From contig DAOUWY010000163.1 in the NCBI GenBank assembly GCA_030666885.1, positions 1 to 5,073 of the forward strand: a DNA stretch of 5,073 nt, in the 5' to 3' direction. Source of the DNA: Methanosarcinales archaeon (lineage in GTDB: Archaea; Halobacteriota; Methanosarcinia; Methanosarcinales; Methanocomedenaceae). Below, in pieces: positions 1 through 5,073 of the stretch. The position numbers and the translations under genes were made by a program. The notes below the pieces were generated by a model. That model was not told the origin of the DNA. It saw only the letters and a list, made by a program, of their open reading frames with translations, and did not search any database. Every line of letters begins with the position of its first letter. Position 1 is the stretch's first letter.

Positions 1-621
1 ATCCCGAAACGGCCCGTAGAACGATGATGAGTACTTGGCAGCATAGGACATGATCGGCGTGTTCGTAAAGCCGTTCTCATCAAGGGCCAGGCGAATGGCT
101 GCCACCATCCCGTCCATCATTCCCGAAGGTGCCACAATATCCGCACCTGCCCGTGCATGGCTTACTGCGGTCTTACCCAGTAAGGGCAGGGTGGGGTCAT
201 TTTGCACATCACCTGTCTCATAATCCACAATACCGCAATGGCCGTGGGATGTGTATTCACACAGGCACAGGTCTGTGATGACTACCATATCGTCTCCCAG
301 ATCAGCCTTGATCGCACGGGTGGCATTCTGGACCACATCGTCATCACCGTATGCATGGGTGCCGGTCTCGTCTTTTTCCTTTGGCAGCCCGAAGAGTATC
401 ACAGCAGGAATACCCATCCCAGCCAGTTCCCTGGCCTCATTTACCACACTTTCAGGGGTCTCCCTCCTGATACCTGGCATGGAAGCGATGGGCTGGGGCT
501 TTGCCAGATTTTCATCAATGAACAGTGGTGCGATCAGGTCATCTACCGATAATGCTGTCTCTCGTACCATCCGCCTTAAAGGCGGGGATCTAAGTCTTCT
601 CATTCTTGTAACTGGGAACAT
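1..621 (-). CDS. hemB: Delta-aminolevulinic acid dehydratase (porphobilinogen synthase), 5' part; 3' end lies beyond the window
   Basis: The enzyme condenses two 5-aminolevulinate molecules to porphobilinogen, the first common pyrrole of heme, siroheme, F430 and cobamide synthesis, in the cytoplasm. The visible 207 residues start MFPVTRMRRLR, the usual HemB opening. They include a cysteine triad in the C-x-C-x7-C arrangement (C119, C121, C129, within DLCLCEYTSHGHCG), which marks the zinc-dependent type. The fragment ends in SYAAKYSSSFYGPFRD, which holds the first active-site lysine (K196). The second, Schiff-base lysine and roughly the last third of the protein are cut off by the window edge. 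The ATG at 619-621 follows a GAGG ribosome site at 628-631 with a 6-nt spacer. An ATG 5 nt upstream is out of frame. GC content is clearly above that of the two genes upstream. The gene lies on the same strand as hemA, 4.2 kb away, with unrelated genes between them. Confidence 0.97.
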   Translation of the reverse strand, partial: MFPVTRMRRLRSPPLRRMVRETALSVDDLIAPLFIDENLAKPQPIASMPGIRRETPESVVNEARELAGMGIPAVILFGLPKEKDETGTHAYGDDDVVQNATRAIKADLGDDMVVITDLCLCEYTSHGHCGIVDYETGDVQNDPTLPLLGKTAVSHARAGADIVAPSGMMDGMVAAIRLALDENGFTNTPIMSYAAKYSSSFYGPFRD

Positions 622-687
622 AGCATTCCTCTACTAATTAATTAATGCTAAAACATTGTTTACTACAATTTAATAATATTGCTTTGT

Positions 688-699
688 GATATTTTATAG
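688..699 (-). promoter_or_regulatory. Probable TATA box of hemB
   Basis: The minus strand reads CTATAAAATATC, a good archaeal TATA-like element, about 70 nt upstream of the hemB ATG. Transcription starting about 25 nt downstream would give a leader of roughly 45 nt. If real, it lets hemB be expressed independently of hemA despite the intervening genes. It was judged by eye only. Confidence 0.5.
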
Positions 700-722
700 C
701 CTTATTGCGATTTAACAGTTTT

Positions 723-791
723 CTACAATTCTATTAGCCCCAACCTCTCCACACTCGGAATAAATTCCGAGGCATCCCCGCATGCATAATG
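723..791 (-). pseudogene. Possible relic of a transposon-encoded protein tail (TnpB/OrfB-like C-terminus)
   Basis: Just past the stop of the HD gene, in another frame, the minus strand reads HYACGDASEFIPSVERLG followed by LIEL and a TAG stop. The local GC content is higher than in the neighbouring gene. IS200/IS605-family TnpB (OrfB) proteins often end in a variable tail that opens with an ACGD or ACGE-like motif after the last zinc-ribbon strand, and this tail fits that pattern. No start codon, zinc ribbon or RuvC motif is present, so at most the last 22 codons survive. The match is a remembered motif rather than an alignment, and chance or another source gene is possible. Confidence 0.33.
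754..771. repeat. Perfect 18-bp inverted repeat (8-bp arms)
   Basis: CTCGGAAT, AA, ATTCCGAG is a perfect palindrome with a 2-bp centre. As RNA it would form a 7-bp stem with a UUUA loop. It lies 26-43 nt past the stop of the HD gene and inside the possible transposon tail. It could be a transposon-end hairpin, a transcript 3'-end structure, or a regulator site. No T-tract follows on the minus strand, so an archaeal intrinsic terminator is not supported. Confidence 0.6.
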
Positions 792-796
792 TTTGC

Positions 797-2644
797 TCAA
801 TAATTGATATCAATATTATGAGTTTTACATATTTGCTCCACCTGCCAAGGTGGAAAAGCACCTTTTTCTGTAATTATCATTGCGATTTTTTCTGGAGGAA
901 CTATATCTTCACGCGGATTATGTAGCTTACATTCATCTAAATTTATTGACAGATCAGTAGTAAGCCATTTGACCTTTCTTGGAAGATCAGGACTCTTTTT
1001 TATTTCCTTTATTATTTTCATTGTCTCTGCAATCACATACACAGGAATATTGTATGTCTCTGCCATATCAGCTATAGCTAAGTGACCTAACCCATGAGAT
1101 ATTTCTCCATTTTCTCCAATACCATTTGCACCAAACAATACTTTTGATATTTTTTTATCCGATTGTGAAAAGAGATTTGATGCACACGAATCAGTAATTA
1201 AGTAAACATTATCAAAACCCGCCTTCTTAATTTCGTTGGCATAGTGAATTCCATCGCAATAAAGAAGTCGATTATTGTAGCCATATCTATTTTTAGTCTT
1301 ACATTCGCAAATATATACTTCCATACCTTCTTTATCAGGAAGGCTTTCGAGGGATGTAACAACGGAACTGCTATATCCATAAAGAAGAACAGGACTACCA
1401 TCTATAAGGAACGGTTTGGACATATCAGAAAAAGCTTCAAATGCCTTTTTTCTTTCATATTGCCATTGGTTAATCTTATCCTCAATCAATCTGATTATAC
1501 GATCACGTTCGGTATCATCTAATTTGTCAGGATCCCGGATATTTATAAGGTTTTCCTCCAGCATCGTTTTGATTTTTGTTAAATAGACATGACATGGCCG
1601 TTCCTCTAAAAATGGTTCGAGAATTATTTCTCTATAAAGAAGCAACCCTTCAATAACTTTCGCCTTCTCTATTCTTAGAATGTGTTGGATATTACTTAAA
1701 ACACTGTTAATAGCCATACTAGCACTGGTGCTGAATTTTCTTTCAATTTGGCCTAAAACCCACCTAAGACCATCTAATTCTTCATTAGAAAAGGGAATTT
1801 TTTCCGTTTTATAAATTGCACTCAGATAAGGAGGTAATCCTCCCTGAAGAAGCGTATCTTTTGAAGAATCCAGTTCTTCTTGAATCTCGTCACACAAAAA
1901 TTCTCCTAATGGATCCACGATATGTTCGTCCTCGCCTTTAGGTCTCCTAAGAGAAATAGTAATTGTGAATGGTTCTTTTGCAAGGTCTGTACCTAGTGCA
2001 TATTTAGATTTGAGCCAATGGAAAGCCGATTCAGGGTCCATACCCATTATCATATTAGTTTTAAATTCCTTTACAGGTACTTGTCTCTGATCTGCTATCC
2101 GAAGGGCATCAGCAATTCTAAGGTAAGCCGCCAACAAACGAATCCGAATATTCCCTGGTGCCATATCCCATGAGCATTCACTTAGATCCATCGCTTTTCT
2201 ATGGAATCTGCATATAACCCCTAAAGGTTCCTTTTCGCCTACTGCTAAACCAAGAACAGGCCAAATTTCATCACTATTAATGTATTTTTCAGATCTCTCA
2301 CTATGTTGTTCTCGCACTTCGATATCTGAATGTTTCTTACCTGCCTCCCCGAAAAGATCAGGTATCATGCCTAAGTCATGAAGCCATGCAGAAGCAAGAA
2401 GTAAGAACCGCTCTTTAGCACTTAGTTTTTTAAAATCTTTATCTGGAAGAAGTTCATATAACTTCTCTTCAACCTTTTCGCTATGCCTATCGTCATGCAA
2501 AGTGTAATTTTTGAGTTCTCTAGCAACCGACCATTTGTGTCTTACATGCTTGCATATTTCTTCTAATCTTTCGGGGTCGTTTCCTTCTAGGATATCCTTT
2601 CTTTTATTTAACAAATGTTGGTAGTTCCCATCTATTCCTGCCAT
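797..2644 (-). CDS. HD-domain phosphohydrolase fused to an eIF2B-alpha/ribose-1,5-bisphosphate-isomerase-like domain (615 aa)
   Basis: No named gene is recognised, but two domains are visible. Residues about 25-280 form an HD-type metal phosphohydrolase of the extended kind (HD-CE-like): TLHDDRHSEKV (H54), WLHDLGM (H89, D90), a histidine in EQHSERS (H114), H148, and LRIADAL (D179). The metal-ligand set therefore looks complete. Residues about 285-410 are helical and lead into an eIF2B-like Rossmann domain at about 410-600. Its family landmarks are LIDGSPVLLYGYSSSVV, a strand-turn at 443-449, VYLITDSCASNLF, LFGANGIGENGEISHGLGHLA and IPVYVIAETMK. The cysteine of MtnA and ribose-1,5-bisphosphate isomerases aligns with G423, and their aspartate with N507, so isomerase activity is unlikely. 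The YS motif resembles eIF2B-alpha, a sugar-phosphate or nucleotide binder. No signal peptide or membrane segment is seen. The ATG follows AAGGAGAT at good spacing. The gene is on the same strand as the ATPase, 185 bp downstream. The ligand and substrate are unknown. Confidence 0.85.
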   Translation of the reverse strand: MAGIDGNYQHLLNKRKDILEGNDPERLEEICKHVRHKWSVARELKNYTLHDDRHSEKVEEKLYELLPDKDFKKLSAKERFLLLASAWLHDLGMIPDLFGEAGKKHSDIEVREQHSERSEKYINSDEIWPVLGLAVGEKEPLGVICRFHRKAMDLSECSWDMAPGNIRIRLLAAYLRIADALRIADQRQVPVKEFKTNMIMGMDPESAFHWLKSKYALGTDLAKEPFTITISLRRPKGEDEHIVDPLGEFLCDEIQEELDSSKDTLLQGGLPPYLSAIYKTEKIPFSNEELDGLRWVLGQIERKFSTSASMAINSVLSNIQHILRIEKAKVIEGLLLYREIILEPFLEERPCHVYLTKIKTMLEENLINIRDPDKLDDTERDRIIRLIEDKINQWQYERKKAFEAFSDMSKPFLIDGSPVLLYGYSSSVVTSLESLPDKEGMEVYICECKTKNRYGYNNRLLYCDGIHYANEIKKAGFDNVYLITDSCASNLFSQSDKKISKVLFGANGIGENGEISHGLGHLAIADMAETYNIPVYVIAETMKIIKEIKKSPDLPRKVKWLTTDLSINLDECKLHNPREDIVPPEKIAMIITEKGAFPPWQVEQICKTHNIDINY

Positions 2645-2650
2645 TGCATT

Positions 2651-2659
2651 ATCTCCTTT
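2651..2659 (-). promoter_or_regulatory. Ribosome binding site of the HD-eIF2B gene
   Basis: The minus strand reads AAAGGAGAT, ending 6 nt before the ATG, with GGAG 8 nt from it. This strong Shine-Dalgarno sequence fixes the start at 2644. Another ATG 5 nt upstream (2647-2649) is out of frame. Confidence 0.75.
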
Positions 2660-2673
2660 TATTTAGTCACTGA

Positions 2674-2718
2674 CCCTGGATTGCTTCGCAAAATCAGGGG
2701 CATCGAGGCGGATGCTCG
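2674..2718 (-). other. GC-richer structured patch in the leader of the HD-eIF2B gene
   Basis: Within the AT-rich gap this patch stands out in composition. It can form a hairpin with CCCTG/CAGGG outer pairs (2674-2678 with 2695-2699) and TTGC/GCAA inner pairs (2681-2684 with 2688-2691) around a 3-nt loop. Next to it are a GCATC/GATGC pair (2700-2704 with 2711-2715) and an alternative CGAG/CTCG pair (2704-2707 with 2715-2718). It lies 30-75 nt upstream of the start codon. One minus-strand frame reads TSIRLDAPDFAKQSRVSD and then stops, so it may instead be a relic of an older coding sequence. It is either a leader structure or leftover DNA, with no known family recognised. Confidence 0.35.
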
Positions 2719-2780
2719 TTTTTGCAATTTTCTGTCATTTTTCCTAAATTGCATATTATTTGAATTATTTTCTGCCAAGC

Positions 2781-2816
2781 ATTAATTTTGCAACCATTAA
2801 TTTTGCAACCATTAAT
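2781..2816. repeat. Tandem 15-bp repeat, 2.4 copies
   Basis: The unit ATTAATTTTGCAACC occurs twice without a mismatch (2781-2795 and 2796-2810), and a third copy begins with ATTAAT (2811-2816). It lies 14 bp past the ATPase stop and about 140 bp upstream of the HD-eIF2B start. A fixed spacing of 15 bp could suit a DNA-binding protein, but slippage in AT-rich DNA would produce the same thing. Confidence 0.8.
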
Positions 2817-2829
2817 ATTTATTTTTTAT

Positions 2830-4473
2830 TTACTTAATAAGAATATGGTGGCAAACGGTTATTTTTTCGTGTGCATTTATAGAAAATTTTCCATAAAATA
2901 TTGGGTGAATTACAAAAGTATTTGCATTAACAATCTTTCGCGAGGGGTCGATAAATTTGAAACTAAAATAGGACGTTTTACTTTGTACTTTAGTGTAAGG
3001 TAGAACTATATGACCGTTTTCTGTTTCTATAACAGTGGTAAGGGGTAAATTCCTTCCAAGTTCATTTTTTTCACTTTCGTCTATCATAACCCCTAAGAAT
3101 CCGACATTATATAAGAATTGTATAAGTTCTCGCGTATTAAGTAGAAATGATGGTAATGATACATTTTTTAATAAATTAAAAACTTCCTCTGCTTTAAGAA
3201 TATTAGAAATACCGGTAAATTTACTTAAAATATCATATATATTCGGAAAAGGTACCTTAAATTCTTCAATAATCCTTTCAGCTTCTTCTGAACAGTGTTC
3301 ATGGACAATATCTCTAAATTCTTGTTTATTCAGATTTGATATATTGTGCTTTCTTGCGTATTCAGACATTTTTCTACAACAGATTAATATTTCACGAGGT
3401 CGAAATTGTGAATGTCGTAATAAATAATCAAATGGTTTATGCTTTACATTTGTTGTATTATTAGTAATTTGAAATTGGAAAATCTTATCCCATGCTTTTA
3501 AAGTGTCAATGTAATCATACTTATCATCAAGCAAATTATTTGATCGAGAAATTCTCTTTGCAATTAAAGCCGCCAATTCTATACCACGCCAATGCATTAT
3601 GTGATGATACATAGCTTCATGTGCCGAAGCTCTATCTTCAATAAATGGTCTCAAATCTAGAGGTAGAAAAGCTTTAATTTCGACTGAATTTTTAAAACGA
3701 GGATTGGTATTAATTTTTATTAGAGCCCTTATTAAACTCCTTATTACCAAAGATAAAAGTAAAAAATCATCCTCAGCTTCCCTTTTAAATTTAGAAGGAA
3801 GCATCCATTTATCTACGCTATCAACAACAATTCTAATTTTAAAATCAGGATTATTATTCAAATTTTGACCTAGTACTTTTACCGCATCAGAAAAATCAAT
3901 TGAACCGGACAAATGCTCTCTCAATTTTAATATCCCTTTAGCTGTAAGCACTAAAGGTTTTTTTGAATCGATATCATCTAATATTTCATATAAATCATCA
4001 AGTTTATTTAATAAAGTATAGAATACTCCCTCATTTTTTTTGTACTTACTTAAATACAGTTCAATGATTTTTTTATCTGTAATATAGACATTATTGCTAT
4101 TTAATAATGACCACATCATCTCAATTAAAATGGAATGATACCATAAATCGGTATACGATTTTCTAAAAGGAAATCCAATTGCATCTCGTAATAGTCCAGA
4201 CTTTGCTAATACTGCATCCACCCAATCTTCTGAATCTTCAAAATCAATTTTTACAACTTCTCTATTTTTTTTATATTTTACGTTGGATAATTTCCATGCC
4301 ATAGCTGTTTTGCCACAACCACGACGACCCCATAAAATTAAATGATTTTTTTCATTAATCATTTTTCGATCATCAATTTCTATGAAAATGTCATTGTATT
4401 GTTTTTGAAATTGTGATATTTCACTTTTTGCATCTCCGGTACCCCAATCAACAGTCCGTAAATCTATTGTCAC
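2830..4473 (-). CDS. P-loop ATPase, resembling the Sll1717 family (547 aa)
   Basis: A soluble ATPase of unknown biological role. The Walker A motif GRRGCGKT is at residues 49-56, after a short lead that includes FIEIDDRKMI. A Walker B-like strand, IRIVVDSVDKW, has D218 and D221. Next come FLPLDLR (269-275), HWRG (294-297) and a helical region with the RPRE motif (358-361), which may act as an arginine sensor. The C-terminal part, about 410-547, contains GFLG (458-461) and an IHP motif (522-524) and looks like a winged-helix module. Order and length fit the bacterial/archaeal P-loop ATPases annotated as the Sll1717 family; KAP or STAND-type NTPases are alternatives. GTG at 4471-4473 is chosen because GGTGAT, complementary to the 16S 3' end, precedes it by 4 nt. 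A TTG at 4483-4485 would add four residues. Composition is very AT-rich. It lies upstream of the HD-eIF2B gene on the same strand, so a shared pathway is inferred. Confidence 0.82.
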   Translation of the reverse strand: MTIDLRTVDWGTGDAKSEISQFQKQYNDIFIEIDDRKMINEKNHLILWGRRGCGKTAMAWKLSNVKYKKNREVVKIDFEDSEDWVDAVLAKSGLLRDAIGFPFRKSYTDLWYHSILIEMMWSLLNSNNVYITDKKIIELYLSKYKKNEGVFYTLLNKLDDLYEILDDIDSKKPLVLTAKGILKLREHLSGSIDFSDAVKVLGQNLNNNPDFKIRIVVDSVDKWMLPSKFKREAEDDFLLLSLVIRSLIRALIKINTNPRFKNSVEIKAFLPLDLRPFIEDRASAHEAMYHHIMHWRGIELAALIAKRISRSNNLLDDKYDYIDTLKAWDKIFQFQITNNTTNVKHKPFDYLLRHSQFRPREILICCRKMSEYARKHNISNLNKQEFRDIVHEHCSEEAERIIEEFKVPFPNIYDILSKFTGISNILKAEEVFNLLKNVSLPSFLLNTRELIQFLYNVGFLGVMIDESEKNELGRNLPLTTVIETENGHIVLPYTKVQSKTSYFSFKFIDPSRKIVNANTFVIHPIFYGKFSINAHEKITVCHHILIK

Positions 4474-4477
4474 ACAA

Positions 4478-4483
4478 ATCACC
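4478..4483 (-). promoter_or_regulatory. Ribosome binding site deciding the GTG start of the ATPase gene
   Basis: The minus strand reads GGTGAT, then TTGT, then GTG. GGTGAT pairs along its full length with the archaeal 16S 3' end (AUCACC). The alternative TTG start has no purine-rich site upstream. Confidence 0.55.
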
Positions 4484-4514
4484 AATGAATATAAGGATAT
4501 TTGTACATCATTAC

Positions 4515-4523
4515 AATATAAAG
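4515..4523 (-). promoter_or_regulatory. Probable TATA box of the ATPase/HD-eIF2B pair
   Basis: The minus strand reads CTTTATATT, close to the archaeal TTTATATA consensus, with purine-rich GAAACAA just upstream that could serve as a BRE. Initiation about 25 nt downstream would fall near 4493. That leaves a leader of about 20 nt that just includes the GGTGAT site, which agrees with the GTG start. Confidence 0.5.
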
Positions 4524-4608
4524 TTGTTTCTAATTAAAATCAAATTTATCACATTTTATTAATGTCGCCTTTCCGAGCATAAACCACCCATCCCGCAATA
4601 ACTATTCC

Positions 4609-4623
4609 CGTACTAATAGTACG
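4609..4623. repeat. Perfect 15-bp palindrome, possible operator
   Basis: CGTACTAATAGTACG has 7-bp arms around one central base. It lies about 85 bp upstream of the probable TATA box of the ATPase gene and touches the GAGGTC arm of a wider inverted repeat. The symmetry fits a dimeric regulator site or an RNA hairpin. It is too far upstream for simple promoter blocking. Confidence 0.55.
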
Positions 4624-4815
4624 AGGTCTTCAAACAACATAATACTTACTAACCTAATTACGGACCTCAGATTATTGCAACCAGGCTGATCTCAAAGTTG
4701 AATATAAATCATATAATATACTATTCGGATTGTCAAAATCAAGTGCATAAGCAGTCTTTTGATTTCAAGATAGAGCCAATTACCAGTAGACTCGAACCAG
4801 ATACTTATTATTACT

Positions 4816-5073
4816 CTACTTACCGCCGTCCAGCCTGAACAATTCCTTCACAGTCGCAAGATATTCTTCATCATCCTGTTCGGCAGCCCTGCGCAAAACT
4901 TTCGTGGGTTCGGCCAGTATCTTATATGCCAAGGCATGGGTAAGGTCATTCAATACCTCGCACTCCATCTCACCTATGGTGTGTTTGGCTTTCAACTTAT
5001 TAATAGCCACATCCCGTTCATGGCACCGGATCTTATCCATTGCACTGTACAGGTCTGATATGACCCTGTCAGC
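4816..5073 (-). CDS. hemA: Glutamyl-tRNA reductase, C-terminal 85 residues; 5' part lies beyond the window
   Basis: The enzyme reduces the glutamate of glutamyl-tRNA(Glu) to glutamate-1-semialdehyde with NADPH, the first committed step of the C5 tetrapyrrole pathway. Only the C-terminal helical dimerisation domain is visible. Its recognisable parts are ADRVISDLYSAMDKIR, the helix with VLNDLTHALAYKILAEPT followed by KVLRRAA, and the end YLATVKELFRLDGGK. The catalytic cysteine domain and NADPH domain are outside the window. The frame is open to the window edge; an internal ATG at 5038-5040 is not the real start. The gene ends with TAG, and the next in-frame stop would add only 11 residues plus the read-through codon. 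Its GC-rich composition matches hemB and differs from the two genes downstream. hemB would be expected as its near neighbour and lies 4.2 kb further on. Confidence 0.93.
   Translation of the reverse strand, partial: ADRVISDLYSAMDKIRCHERDVAINKLKAKHTIGEMECEVLNDLTHALAYKILAEPTKVLRRAAEQDDEEYLATVKELFRLDGGK

Larger units (their letters stand above)
4486..4815. other. Intergenic region between hemA and the ATPase gene
   Basis: These 330 bp hold no supported gene. They contain the probable ATPase promoter, a second TATA-like TTTATATT on the minus strand (4701-4708), the palindrome at 4609-4623, and a GAGGTC/GACCTC pair (4623-4628 with 4663-4668). About 4543-4630 is less AT-rich than its surroundings, and one minus frame reads TGIVIAGWVVYARKGDINKM before a stop, which could be a scrap of a membrane-protein gene. 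No tRNA or terminator T-tract on the minus strand was found. Confidence 0.6.

Noticed and set aside
202..637. Two overlapping plus-strand open frames of 116 and 128 codons
   Set aside because: They lie opposite hemB, whose protein has clear family motifs in the minus-strand frame. Neither plus-strand product shows a recognisable domain.
1198..1522. Open frames of 67 (minus) and 92 (plus) codons inside the HD-eIF2B gene
   Set aside because: They overlap the eIF2B-like coding region, whose landmarks run through without a break, and they have no motifs or ribosome sites.
2700..2723. Hairpin followed by a T-run on the plus strand, considered as a terminator
   Set aside because: No plus-strand gene lies upstream that it could terminate, and the stem is only 5 bp.
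2788..3427. Plus-strand open frames of 71 and 130 codons opposite the end of the ATPase gene
   Set aside because: They are shadows of the ATPase frame in AT-rich DNA, and the ATPase C-terminal motifs GFLG and IHP lie in the minus-strand frame.
4785..4801. GGTTCGAGTCTAC on the minus strand, resembling a tRNA T-loop and hence a possible attachment site
   Set aside because: The flanks cannot form the 5-bp T stem, and no acceptor, D or anticodon arm fits around it.
4816..4818. hemA TAG stop considered as a pyrrolysine codon
   Set aside because: The protein already ends at the usual place for glutamyl-tRNA reductase, and read-through would add only a short tail with no similarity to the family.
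4785..4820. AGTAGA/TCTACT inverted repeat overlapping the hemA stop, considered as a terminator
   Set aside because: Arms are only 6 bp around a 24-nt loop with no T-tract on the minus strand, so it is likely chance.

Overview
The window is archaeal and probably from a methanogen-type euryarchaeon; Methanosarcinales or a relative is plausible but not proven. The two flanking genes are tetrapyrrole genes. The upstream regions carry archaeal TATA-like boxes, and the ribosome sites match the archaeal 16S 3' end. All supported genes are on the minus strand.

Layout in transcription order, right to left: the last 85 codons of hemA (glutamyl-tRNA reductase, 4816-5073); a 330-bp gap with a perfect palindrome and two TATA-like boxes; a P-loop ATPase resembling the Sll1717 family (2830-4473); a 185-bp gap with a tandem 15-bp repeat and a GC-richer patch; a 615-residue protein joining an HD phosphohydrolase domain to an eIF2B-alpha/ribose-1,5-bisphosphate-isomerase-like domain (797-2644); a 175-bp gap with a possible transposon-gene tail, a perfect inverted repeat and a probable hemB promoter; and the first 207 codons of hemB (1-621).

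HemA and HemB act close together in C5-pathway tetrapyrrole synthesis, and their genes are commonly neighbours in methanogens. The 4.2 kb between them looks inserted. It is AT-rich (ATPase gene roughly 30% GC, HD gene roughly 40%, hem genes over 50%, judged by eye), has no link to heme synthesis, and carries traces of mobile DNA at its hemB-side edge.

The main candidate for an undescribed system is the ATPase plus HD-eIF2B pair. The HD metal ligands look intact, while the eIF2B-like domain lacks both catalytic residues of the isomerases. The simplest inference is a phosphohydrolase effector joined to a sugar-phosphate or nucleotide sensor and paired with a signalling ATPase. A defence or stress role is inferred from context and is not shown by the sequence.
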